From Gp1-AA133 sp964641665 (lineage in GTDB: Bacteria; Acidobacteriota; Terriglobia; Terriglobales; Acidobacteriaceae), in NCBI GenBank assembly GCA_964641665.1, contig CAZXKO010000078.1:1-64000 (forward strand): DNA of 64,000 nucleotides. Direction: 5' to 3'. The notes below the pieces were generated by a model, which saw only the letters and a program-made list of their open reading frames with translations, was not told where the DNA came from and made no database searches. Of this stretch, positions 18,201-25,940 are shown piece by piece (within the stretch, counting starts at the first letter, position 1; every line of letters starts with the position of its first letter). A program made the translations under genes and the position numbers.

Positions 18201-18865
18201 CCCGGATCGGAGACGTGTGCGCCATCGGCAACGATGTCCAGCGAGTTGTTCTTCAGGCCGTTGTACGAGAAGTTGTTGTTCAAAGGGCTCTGGCTGCCGG
18301 AATCACCGTTGGCGTTGATGCCGATCGTCTGTCCCGTGTAACTGGCCTTGTTCCCCGTGCCGGCGTTGATGCTGAAACCCGGAGTAATCTTGATGTACTC
18401 CGCCGCGTTGCTGCCGACCTGCACAAAGTTCTGCAATTCTTTGCTAGCCAGCGTGAACGACTTTTCACCGGAGTCTGTGGTCGCGACCGAAAGTTCCTCA
18501 GCGTTGACCTCGACGGTCTGGCTGGTCGTACCAACGGCCAGCGCGACGTTGACGTTACGTCGCTCGCCACCGCCGAGCACGATGCCGTCGGCCTTATATA
18601 ACTGGAAGCCCGCCGCCTCGACCATCAACGAATAGGTCCCGACAGGTACCGACGCGAATGTGAAGAATCCCTCGTCGTTGGTTACACTGTCGCGCGCGGA
18701 GCCCGACTGGGCGTCCGTCAAGACAACCTTTGCGTTGGCTATCACCGACCCCGAGGGGTCTGAAACTACACCCGCCAGTGTGGCAAAAATCGCTTGCCCC
18801 CAAGCATTCACGCCGAGCAGCGTGAGCAGACACAACACCGTCACCAACTTTACAGTCCTCAACAT
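15263..18865 (-). CDS. TonB-dependent receptor, Oar-like, with carboxypeptidase-regulatory-like domain
   Basis: The 1200-residue protein begins at the ATG at 18865, which has AAGGGAG seven bases upstream; in-frame starts further upstream would precede the signal peptide. A Sec signal (to about residue 24) is followed by a CarboxypepD_reg Ig fold (ATLAGVVSDPSGSVIANAKV), a plug domain (about 120-260) and a very large beta-barrel ending in VKFFF, the aromatic terminus used by the Bam complex. Proteins of this size and layout are typical of Acidobacteriota and take up large substrates. It is the first gene of the unit with two TPR genes and CRTAC1. Confidence 0.93.
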   Translation of the reverse strand: MLRTVKLVTVLCLLTLLGVNAWGQAIFATLAGVVSDPSGSVIANAKVVLTDAQSGSARDSVTNDEGFFTFASVPVGTYSLMVEAAGFQLYKADGIVLGGGERRNVNVALAVGTTSQTVEVNAEELSVATTDSGEKSFTLASKELQNFVQVGSNAAEYIKITPGFSINAGTGNKASYTGQTIGINANGDSGSQSPLNNNFSYNGLKNNSLDIVADGAHVSDPGCNCDTPVNPNSDFLQEFRVLTSNFSAENQKGPAVITSVTKSGGSSFHGSGFFSARNAALNSNDWLNGHQGLSKPQNKYYYPGGSIGGPVIIPGTGFNKSRNKLFFFAGYEYFYQVLDTGLLQATVPTDGMRTGDFSPAELAKEGGTNNKTASGNPPGTPSPTILDASGHILPSLMDSNMQALMNLYPHANANPDATGGYNYVQAEIFNQNNKQFTTRVDWNISDNTKVFVRYNYQREVQLFPIGLWWRQTDQVPYPSSVQGKNKSDSITGTITHVFSPTMTNETVMAYTYIGFPNVFANPSKVDRTAAGFGYAGLNFANGKPVSQIPSFGGSGGSGEAALVFNPGGFEAGGKSSGLYADKWMPSISDTLTKVIKTHTLKAGFFYEWIRNAQPANNNTNGYMQFLSSNPLSYGNVYADMITGNMASYGQQNFNRINDISYHTVEFFGQDSWKATKKLTVEFGLRLTHFTPWTDDEGFGYSIFNQSAYSPSCAASPTFCGFEWHAKNSSVPLTGFPTRALYYQPRFGAAYDLFGTGKTILRGGWGRFYYHSGQFTNGLDLAAGSASANLGPTNWWASGGSACASNGAKSTDPLLAKNLSCVNVSASPASPYAVDSKDDKQPYTDSWSFTVAQQTPWQGLLELAYVGNRSRDQLSVGGAGSNLNLVPLGAITPTKAQPNPSLANADAYRPLQGYQDLNTAVNNIYSNYNGLQATWGRHVGRYVVQANYSYQKSLGIVQPGNPANGPSVTLNPFNLAANYGVMPGDRRQLFNIAYSIDIGNPLHAHGFVGAATSGWQISGITQVQSGANLTNLSNNANFNLSLNGAIIPGSVNSTTPNGITISNQSILGTNAVQLQPLVTCNPKSGLGSHQYINGACFAAPTVVGQNGPALLPVVYGPGYFNSDLALFKNFTITESKKLQFRVQAYNFLNHPLWSFNGTGNLNLNFTQDATTKAIALNNANFGKTTTKEGNRIIEFTVKFFF

Positions 18866-19010
18866 TGGTATAACTCCCTTCGAGATGCTTGCCATCCGTC
18901 CCACGCTTGGCCGCTAATCGCGACCTTACCCACAGTTCCCCACACCGTCCTGAGAGGAGAACTCCCCGTCAGGCGCAGATAGTACTTTCCTACTAGCTTG
19001 GCCGGCGCTG

Positions 19011-19040
19011 ATTAGGCTCCATGTACATGAAGGTTGTCAA
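19011..19040 (-). promoter_or_regulatory. Candidate promoter for the TonB receptor with CATGTACATG palindrome
   Basis: On the minus strand a perfect TTGACA (19035-19040) is followed after 18 bases by CCTAAT (19011-19016), a weak -10. The spacer contains a perfect CATGTACATG palindrome (19020-19029), a possible operator. The receptor start codon is about 145 bases downstream. Confidence 0.4.
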
Positions 19041-19368
19041 GCAAAAAATCGTTATTCTAAACAGTTTCTTCGATGTAGGCACTGGCAGTACTCGTGGATA
19101 TGCCGATTGGTAGGCTCCTGAAAATGGAAGTCTCGGGCTTGTCTGGCCTGGCAAGCGTTTACTCGCTGTATAACATCATGCCAACACTAGACTTCCCAGT
19201 GAGCGTGAAACTGTCGTCCACCTGGCGGCTACTGTTTTTCACAGCGCCAGACGTGGACTCTTCTGGCACAGTTGAGGGGCGTGGAAGCCTCGGCATTTCC
19301 CAATTTGGTCTTCAGGGTCGAGTGGTAATATGCGAGGTCCTATGGGCCGACATCCAAAGTTTGGCACA
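19041..19368. other. Intergenic sequence upstream of the mannonate dehydratase remnant
   Basis: I see no convincing gene here; the short open frames lack ribosome-binding sites and similarity. It probably contains the old promoter of the broken gene that follows. Confidence 0.45.
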
Positions 19369-19994
19369 ATGAAGATTCTCGACGGGAAGGTGAACATCTG
19401 TTGTCCGCGCCCGAATGTTGTCACTCTGAAGCTCACCACAGAGGACGGAATCTACGGCCTGGGCGATGCGACGCTGAACGGGCGCGAACTCGCCGCCGCG
19501 AGTTACTTGACCGACCACGTTCTCCCGCTTTTGATCGGCCGCGATGCGCGGCGCGTCGAGGACATCTGGGCGAGGTGTTCAACAGCGTCTACGATTGCCA
19601 GCAACTGATCCAGGAACAGCTCATCGATTCATTCGCACGACCGTGGTCCACGCGGGCAGCATCTCTCACTTGCGAAAGATCGCCGCCCTGGCGGAGTTGT
19701 ACCAGGTGGGAACAGGTTCGCATGGGGCTACGGATCTGAGCCCGGTGTGCGTGGCAGCGGCGCTGCACTTCGATCTGAGCGTGCACAACTTCGGTATTCA
19801 GGAGTACGTACACCACACTGCTGAGACCGATCGGGTGTTTCCCCGTGCGCTCGTTCGAGAACGGTTTCATGTACCCGGGGGACAAGCCGGGCCTGGGTGC
19901 CGATCCTGACGAACGAGCTGCGGCGCAGTATCCGTATCCGCGGGCGTACCTGCCCATCAACCGCAAACTCGATGGGACCATGCACAGCTGGTAG
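19369..19994 (+). pseudogene. manD: Remnant of D-mannonate dehydratase (ManD, enolase superfamily)
   Basis: The first 67 codons read as an intact ManD N-terminus (VTLKLTTEDGIYGLGDATLNG, then RDARRVEDIW). At 19569 the frame jumps directly to GEVFNSVYDCQQLIQEQLID, a motif from the last third of ManD, so roughly 215 codons including most metal ligands are missing. Two further frameshifts follow: IRTTVVHAGSISHLRKIA through FGIQEYVHHTAETD lies in another frame, and FENGFMYPGDKPGLGADP to the final DGTMHSW in a third. ManD converts D-mannonate to 2-keto-3-deoxygluconate in glucuronate catabolism. Its stop lies 11 bases before the alpha-glucuronidase start, so the two were probably one operon. The comparison with ManD is from memory. 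Confidence 0.85.
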
Positions 19995-20005
19995 CCTTCT
20001 CTCGA

Positions 20006-22561
20006 GTGAATCTCCACGCCAAAAGACGGTTGCCCCGACGATCAGTGGTCCCAATGATCGTGGGACTGCTCCTGTGCGGAGGACTGCAGCCGAGCGTTGT
20101 TTGCGCAGAAACCGGCGCAGAGGCCTGGTTACGCTACGCGCCGCTGGATGCGCAATCAGCAAAGAAATATCGAGGATTGCCCGCGGCGGTGAACGCGCTC
20201 GGCGATTCAATCATCCTGAAGAATGGGCAGCAGGAATTGATGTTGGGTTTGAAGAGCATGCTGGGCCGAAGTGTGCTCGGCGGACGTGGTCTGCCGCCGC
20301 AGGCTGCCATCGTTCTCGGAACGGTTCAGGAGTTCAACGCATCCGGGATCGCACTCTCGCCTCCGGGCGCGATTCGTGAAGAAGGCTACTGGCTTACTCA
20401 TCGACGTGTGCACGGCTTCGACTGCCTGGTGATCGCGGCGAAGACCGAGCGTGGCGTTCTGTACGGCGTATTCGGACTGCTCGGCAAAATCGCGCGCCAT
20501 CAGGACGTCATGGCCGTTCATGAAGTAGAGGATCCCTACGCGCCGTTACGATGGATCGACCAGTGGGACAACCTGGATGGCCGCATTGAGCGTGGATACG
20601 CCGGCCCCTCCATATTCTTCGAAGGAGGAGGGGTTCGGGACGATTTAACCCGTGTCGGGAAATACGCGCGCCTGCTGGCGTCGGTCGGGATCAATGGCTG
20701 CACCATCAACAACGTGAATGCGGACCCGCGCGTGCTGGAAGATGGTTTTATTTCCCAGGTTGCGCGCGTGGCGGACGCGTTCCGTCCCTGGGGCGTTCGT
20801 CTTTCGCTTGCGGTCGATGTGAGCACGCCGAAAGCTTCGGGCGAACTGGACACCTTCGATCCAATCGATCCTCGCGTGGCGGAATGGTGGCATCACAAAG
20901 TGGAGACGATTTACCAGCGGATCCCCGACTTCGGCGGGTTCGTTGTGAAAGCGGACTCGGAAGGTCGCGCGGGCCCGGCCACGTATGGCCGCACGCCAGC
21001 CGACGCCGCGAACGTGATTGCGCGCGCCCTGAAGTCGCACCGTGGCGTGTTGTTTTATCGAGCATTTGTGTACGACCACCATCTGGATTGGCACAACCTG
21101 AAGAACGATCGAGCCAAAGCTGCCTACGACAGCTTTCACGTGCTCGACGGAAAATTCGAAGACAATGTCGTCGTTCAGATTAAGCATGGACCGATCGACT
21201 TTCAGGTGCGCGAACCAGTATCGCCACTCTTGGGCGGGCTTGAGCATACGAACGAAGCGATCGAACTGCAGATCACCCAGGAATATACGGGACAACAGCG
21301 CCATCTCTGCTTTCTGGTGCCCATGTGGAAAGAAGTCCTCGACTTTGACTTGCACGTAGGCCGAGATGGCACGCCCGTGAAGGACCTGGTGGCGGGCAGG
21401 ACCTTCCAGCGCCCGACTGGAGGACTCGTAGGCGTGGCCAATGTTGGGATGGATGCGAACTGGTTGGGGAATCCCCTGGCGCTCGCAAATCTCTACGGTT
21501 TCGGACGCCTCGCGTGGGATCCGGGTCTTGGCTCGCAAGCGATCGTCGATGAATGGACACGCCTTACCTTCGGAAATGACCCTCTGGTCGTGCGGACCAT
21601 CACAGAAATGCAACTGGCTTCCTGGCGCGTCTATGAGGGCTACACCGGACCGCTAGGAGCAGGAACGCTCACTGACATCCTCGGCAGCCACTACGGTCCG
21701 GGACCGGAGTCCTCGGAGGAAAACGGATGGGGCCAGTGGCATCGTGCCGATCATGAAGGGGTCGGGATGGACCGCACCGTGGCCACCGGAACGGGATTCA
21801 TCGGCCAGTACTCGCCTGCCGTCCAACGGCAATGCGAGTCTCTCGCGAAGTGTCCGGATGAACTGCTCCTGTTTTTCCACCATGTGCCCTACAGCCATGT
21901 GCTCCATTCCGGGAAGACGGTCATTCAGCATATCTACGACTCCCACTACGATGGCGCCGATCACGCTGGCGAGTTTGTGACTGAATGGAAGTCGCTGCAA
22001 GGCCACATTGATGACGAGCGCTACGCGGAGGTGCTGGCGCGACTGCAATACCAGACCGGGCATGCCATGGTCTGGCGCGACGCGATTAACAACTGGTTTC
22101 ATCGCATCTCTGGGATCGCCGATCAACAAGGCCGAGTGGGGAATCATCCCGATCGAATCGAGGCTGAGAACATGCAGCTTCAGGGCTACGTGCCGTTCAA
22201 CGTGACACCGTGGGAATCGGCGTCCGGCGGAAAGGGTGTGGAGTGCCCTGTCTCTGAGAAACGCTGCACGGCGATGCTTCAGTTCGGCGGCGCGGCGGGA
22301 CAATACGAGCTCGACGTCCAGTACTTCGACCAGAACAATGGGGCTTCCAGGTTTCGAGTTTATTTAGGGGACCACGTTGTCGACGAGTGGCTGGCGAACG
22401 ATCATCTGCCAGCGACCAAACCCAACGCCGACTCTTCGACAAGAAGGCTGATCAATCTTAAGATGCAGCCAGGCGATGAAATCCGGATCGAAGGCATTCC
22501 CGACAGCGGCGAACGGGCTCCCCTGGACTACATCGAGCTATATGCCAAGCGCTCGCCCTGA
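20006..22561 (+). CDS. aguA: Alpha-glucuronidase, GH67
   Basis: The 851-residue protein with a signal peptide (residues 1-34) fits GH67 along its whole length. The catalytic residues appear intact: general acid Glu319 in VKADSEG, and the pair Asp398 in KHGPIDFQ and Glu426 in LQITQEY. GH67 enzymes remove 4-O-methyl-glucuronic acid from the non-reducing end of xylan-derived oligosaccharides. The last 130 residues (from DRIEAENMQL) are an additional beta domain resembling a carbohydrate-binding module of the CBM6/35 kind. The GTG start at 20006 is chosen because it precedes the signal peptide; an ATG at 20054 would shorten it. It follows the broken manD gene. Confidence 0.92.
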   Translation: MNLHAKRRLPRRSVVPMIVGLLLCGGLQPSVVCAETGAEAWLRYAPLDAQSAKKYRGLPAAVNALGDSIILKNGQQELMLGLKSMLGRSVLGGRGLPPQAAIVLGTVQEFNASGIALSPPGAIREEGYWLTHRRVHGFDCLVIAAKTERGVLYGVFGLLGKIARHQDVMAVHEVEDPYAPLRWIDQWDNLDGRIERGYAGPSIFFEGGGVRDDLTRVGKYARLLASVGINGCTINNVNADPRVLEDGFISQVARVADAFRPWGVRLSLAVDVSTPKASGELDTFDPIDPRVAEWWHHKVETIYQRIPDFGGFVVKADSEGRAGPATYGRTPADAANVIARALKSHRGVLFYRAFVYDHHLDWHNLKNDRAKAAYDSFHVLDGKFEDNVVVQIKHGPIDFQVREPVSPLLGGLEHTNEAIELQITQEYTGQQRHLCFLVPMWKEVLDFDLHVGRDGTPVKDLVAGRTFQRPTGGLVGVANVGMDANWLGNPLALANLYGFGRLAWDPGLGSQAIVDEWTRLTFGNDPLVVRTITEMQLASWRVYEGYTGPLGAGTLTDILGSHYGPGPESSEENGWGQWHRADHEGVGMDRTVATGTGFIGQYSPAVQRQCESLAKCPDELLLFFHHVPYSHVLHSGKTVIQHIYDSHYDGADHAGEFVTEWKSLQGHIDDERYAEVLARLQYQTGHAMVWRDAINNWFHRISGIADQQGRVGNHPDRIEAENMQLQGYVPFNVTPWESASGGKGVECPVSEKRCTAMLQFGGAAGQYELDVQYFDQNNGASRFRVYLGDHVVDEWLANDHLPATKPNADSSTRRLINLKMQPGDEIRIEGIPDSGERAPLDYIELYAKRSP

Positions 22562-22574
22562 AGAATCGACGAGC

Positions 22575-23945
22575 CTAGCTCCACAGCCGGTCCCAGGAAC
22601 GCTCCTGATCCCACTGAGGCGTCGGCTCGAAGTAACCGCTGCCCGGCGCCAGGTGTTGCCGCACCACATCCTCGTTCAGCGTAACGCCGAGCCCCGGACG
22701 GTCGGGGACGTCGATCCAGCCGTGGTTGACGATCGGGGTCTTGACTCCCTCCTGCACCAGCGATGACCACCAGGCCACGTCGAGAGAATGGTTCTCGAGT
22801 GCCAGGAAATTCTGTGTGGCGGCCGCGCAATGTACGTTTGCCATACAACTCACGGGCGTTCCCGCAAAGTGCATGGCCATGGGCACGCCGTACTCTTCCG
22901 CCATGTCGCCGATTTTGTGCGTCTCCAGAATGCCGCCCGAGGTGGCCAGGTCAGGATGAATCTTGCTCACAGCATGCTTCTCACAGAGGACCTGGAACGG
23001 CTCTTTGAGATAGATGTCTTCCCCCGTGAGAATGGGGGTCGGACTTTCTTCCGAAATTTGTTTCAGGAGGTCGGTGTAGGTCCAGGGGATGACGTCTTCC
23101 ATCCACGATAGGTTGTACTTCTCGTAGGCCTTTCCCAGCCGGATGATCGATTTCACACCGAGGTGCCCAAGATGGTCCATGGAGAGCGGAATCTCCATGC
23201 CGACCGCCTCCCGCACCGCCGCGACGTACTGCTCCAGCATTGCGATGCCCTTGTCAGTGACCTCCATCGCTAGCAACGGATGGGGAAGTTGGTTCATCTC
23301 CCAATCCGTGAGGTCCGATCGCATGGTCACCGTGCCTGGCGTGTCAGAGACCATGTCTATCCCCAAATCCATCTTGAGCCAGGTTATGCCCATGACCTCC
23401 TTGCGCTCTTTCATTCGCTGGCCGTAGACCTTGGGATCCTTCGACTCGGTCGTGTCGGCGTAGACGCGGACCTTGTCACGAAATTTTCCGCCGCCCACCA
23501 TGGCGCAGACCGGAGCGTTGTAGACCTTGCCAGCAATATCCCACAGCGCCATTTCGACGGCGCAAACTCCCCCTCCCTGCCGGGCGTGCCCACCAAATTG
23601 CTTGATCTTGCGGAAGATGCGATCCAGTTGCAGAGGGTTTTCGCCCAGAATGCGGCTCTTCAAGAAAAGAGCGTACGTGGGGCTGGCGCCATCGCGGACT
23701 TCGCCGAGCCCGTACACACCTTGATTGGTGTCGATCCGAATGATAGGACAGGGACTCGGCCCCGGCTTCACCACGTTGGCCACGCGGAGGTCGGTGATCT
23801 TCAGCGTCGAAGGGCTCGAATTCGTGTTGACGCCCTTGGGATAGGCTTCCGTCATCTCCCCCGCCAAAAACGTCCCTCCCAGTGCCATTGCGGAAGTCTT
23901 CAGGAGTTCGCGGCGATCGAACATGCTCTTGCCGTTCTTGCTCAT
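22575..23945 (-). CDS. Tat-exported enolase-superfamily (mandelate racemase/muconate lactonising) sugar-acid dehydratase
   Basis: The 456-residue protein has a Tat signal (DRRELLKTSAMALGG). The capping domain (about 48-160) and the TIM barrel follow. Metal ligands are visible as Asp257 (SMDHLGH), Glu283 (WMED) and Glu309 (TGED). His359 (AMHFAG) and Asp332 (HPDLATSGG) are likely the catalytic dyad. The lysine motif is KMD (Lys191) rather than the KxK of mandelate racemase, which fits an acid-sugar dehydratase better than a racemase. Substrate unknown; the neighbourhood suggests a hexonate or hexuronate. It follows an RraA-like gene by 54 bases on the same strand. Confidence 0.85.
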   Translation of the reverse strand: MSKNGKSMFDRRELLKTSAMALGGTFLAGEMTEAYPKGVNTNSSPSTLKITDLRVANVVKPGPSPCPIIRIDTNQGVYGLGEVRDGASPTYALFLKSRILGENPLQLDRIFRKIKQFGGHARQGGGVCAVEMALWDIAGKVYNAPVCAMVGGGKFRDKVRVYADTTESKDPKVYGQRMKERKEVMGITWLKMDLGIDMVSDTPGTVTMRSDLTDWEMNQLPHPLLAMEVTDKGIAMLEQYVAAVREAVGMEIPLSMDHLGHLGVKSIIRLGKAYEKYNLSWMEDVIPWTYTDLLKQISEESPTPILTGEDIYLKEPFQVLCEKHAVSKIHPDLATSGGILETHKIGDMAEEYGVPMAMHFAGTPVSCMANVHCAAATQNFLALENHSLDVAWWSSLVQEGVKTPIVNHGWIDVPDRPGLGVTLNEDVVRQHLAPGSGYFEPTPQWDQERSWDRLWS

Positions 23946-23999
23946 ATGCTGTGTCCTTTCGCTGTCCTCGGAATGTTGCGGACATGCGGTTTCGCTGCG

Positions 24000-24782
24000 T
24001 CAGAGCCGTCCGAATTTCTTCACGGCTTCTTCGATTGACTTAAGCTTCTCGATGTAGGCATACATCGAATGCTCCTTGAAATCCATGTCCTGAGCCAGAG
24101 CGAGAACATCTGCGGCCTTGGCGCGCGGCACGACCACAACACCGTCAGCATCGGCGACGACGATGTCGCGGGCGGCTACGGGAACACCGTCGCAGACCAC
24201 CGGGATGTTCGCACCCGCGAAGCGATAGTGGCTGACCGAAGTCGAAGGGACAGTTCCGAGCGCGAACACCGGAAAGCCTATCTTCTCGAGATACGCAGTG
24301 TCGCGCACTCCGCCGTCAATCACAGCGCCGGAGAAATTCCGCGCCGCCATGGCCGTCCCCATCAGCCCGCCCATGCCTGCGATGTCAATGCCATCGTCGA
24401 CGACCATCACATAGACGGAGTTCGGTCCGCCCTCGTCAATCGCAGCCAGCATGCCCTGTAACGCGCCAGGATCGTGATTCTCCTCTTTCTTCAACTTCAC
24501 GGTGACCGCGAAGCCAGCGAACTTGGCAGCGAAGATCGGGCGCATGCGATGAGACATGAAAATACGCTCGCCCGAGATCTTTTCCATGGCATCCGAAACG
24601 GATGCGACTTCGACATGACGATAGCCGTCCAACAGAGCTGCTTCTCCTCCCGGTTCCGCCGGCTTGGAGAACGCGCGCGGAACTGAGACGATCGCCGCTC
24701 CCAATGAGATGACCAGAACGAGAATGGCTACCGCTGATGCGAGGTTGACGTCAAAAATACGAGTGTAGAAGGATTTCTTCAT
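24000..24782 (-). CDS. RraA-like protein with N-terminal membrane anchor
   Basis: The 260-residue protein is of the RraA/HMG-aldolase fold. The ATG at 24782 has AGAGGAAG upstream, and puts a hydrophobic segment at residues 15-36, an anchor or uncleaved signal. The core shows DGGVRDTAYL, with the Arg and Asp that bind substrate and metal in RraA-family aldolases, and a GD-like turn near VVADADGVVVVP. Family members include 4-hydroxy-4-methyl-2-oxoglutarate aldolase and the RNase E inhibitor RraA. Export and the sugar-acid neighbours favour an enzyme role. It is divergent from a second RraA-like gene and precedes the enolase-superfamily gene. Confidence 0.82.
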   Translation of the reverse strand: MKKSFYTRIFDVNLASAVAILVLVISLGAAIVSVPRAFSKPAEPGGEAALLDGYRHVEVASVSDAMEKISGERIFMSHRMRPIFAAKFAGFAVTVKLKKEENHDPGALQGMLAAIDEGGPNSVYVMVVDDGIDIAGMGGLMGTAMAARNFSGAVIDGGVRDTAYLEKIGFPVFALGTVPSTSVSHYRFAGANIPVVCDGVPVAARDIVVADADGVVVVPRAKAADVLALAQDMDFKEHSMYAYIEKLKSIEEAVKKFGRL

Positions 24783-24873
24783 TGCACTTCCTCTCGCAAA
24801 ATCACATTCGTTCGGGGATGATTCGATTCGCCAAGAAAAAAGGATTGTACCCTCGCGCGTCAATCGCGTTTGA

Positions 24874-24891
24874 CAAATCATTTCTGATTTG
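24874..24891. promoter_or_regulatory. Inverted repeat between two divergent RraA-like genes
   Basis: CAAATCA-TTTC-TGATTTG is a perfect 7+7 inverted repeat with a four-base spacer and overlaps the end of a TTGACA hexamer at 24870-24875. It lies in the 200-base region between the two divergent RraA-like genes and could be an operator for both. No good -10 was found. Confidence 0.35.
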
Positions 24892-24983
24892 AGAGTTTCA
24901 GGGACGCAATAGCGGCACAATTTGTTCCCACAACCGCTTTGGATGCCCGCGCGAGCCTTCGTGCGGTATGGCGGAGGCCATCG

Positions 24984-25925
24984 ATGACCCGGACCGCGCG
25001 CAACCGTTCAACCCATCGTAAAGTTGTAACCTTCCTCTGTCTTTGCGCTGGGGCATTGCTCGCCACCTCTCCGACTCGAGCGCAGCTTATTTCTTTCCCC
25101 AAGCAGGACTTGATCGACTACACGTCGCCGAACCCGTTTGACCGTCTCCCTGATGGCCGGCCGAGGGTGCCGGATGACCTGATCGAGAGGGCACGTGGCC
25201 TCTCGGCGGAGGAGGTCTGGGCGGTTCTCGAAGAAAAGGGTTATCGCAATCAGTACGCCGACGGATTTCACGTCTTGTACCCCGGCAAGATGATGGTGGG
25301 CCGCGCCTTCACCGTGCAATTCATGCCGACACGCGCAGACGTCGAGGAGGTGGCGAAGGCAAAAGCAAAGGCAAACGGCATCCCGAAGCTGACCAATCAG
25401 ACTGCCATCGACATGCTGCAACCTGGCGATGTGCTGGTGGTCGATCTTTTTGGCAAAAAGGTAAATGGGACTATTGTCGGAGACAATCTTTTTTACTACG
25501 TCATGAAAGCGACGCACAGCGGGGGCCTGGTGGTCGACGGCAGCGTGCGCGACCTCGATGGAATCTCAGAGATCGATATGCCGGCGTATTTCCGGGCTGT
25601 CGATCCGACCCCCATCGGAAACGTGATGCTGACGGGCATCAATATTCCAGTGCGCATCGGCGGCGTCACCGTTATGCCGGGTGACCTCGTGGTTGGGGAC
25701 CGCGAAGGGATTTACTTCGTACCTCCGCAAGTGGTGAAGGACGTCCTCGACCGGGCAGATGAGATTCATGTTCACGACGAGTGGACGAAGAAAAAATTCG
25801 ATGAGGGGAAATACAAGTCGAGCGAGATTTACGGCTCGCCCAGCGACCCGAAGCTGCAGGAGGAATACAAGGAATACCTGAAGCGGCGGCTGGAAGAAAT
25901 TCGTAAGCAGCGAAGTTCGAAATGA
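24984..25925 (+). CDS. Exported RraA-like protein
   Basis: The 313-residue protein has a signal peptide (cleavage near TRAQ, about residue 34). The ATG at 24984 is preferred over the TTG at 24939 because GGAGG (24973-24977) sits six bases before it. The RraA core contains the substrate/metal motif DGSVRDLDGI and GDLVVGDREG. The C-terminus ends in a charged helix (about 260-313) rich in Lys and Glu, absent from classical RraA. It is probably a periplasmic aldolase-like enzyme for a keto-acid. It is followed after 15 bases by the Gfo/Idh gene in an operon. Confidence 0.85.
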   Translation: MTRTARNRSTHRKVVTFLCLCAGALLATSPTRAQLISFPKQDLIDYTSPNPFDRLPDGRPRVPDDLIERARGLSAEEVWAVLEEKGYRNQYADGFHVLYPGKMMVGRAFTVQFMPTRADVEEVAKAKAKANGIPKLTNQTAIDMLQPGDVLVVDLFGKKVNGTIVGDNLFYYVMKATHSGGLVVDGSVRDLDGISEIDMPAYFRAVDPTPIGNVMLTGINIPVRIGGVTVMPGDLVVGDREGIYFVPPQVVKDVLDRADEIHVHDEWTKKKFDEGKYKSSEIYGSPSDPKLQEEYKEYLKRRLEEIRKQRSSK

Positions 25926-25940
25926 GTGGGGTGAAACGTC

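Noticed and set aside
20645..21613. Long minus-strand open frame opposite the alpha-glucuronidase gene
   Set aside because: It is antisense to an intact GH67 gene, has no domain features and reflects the GC-rich codon pattern.
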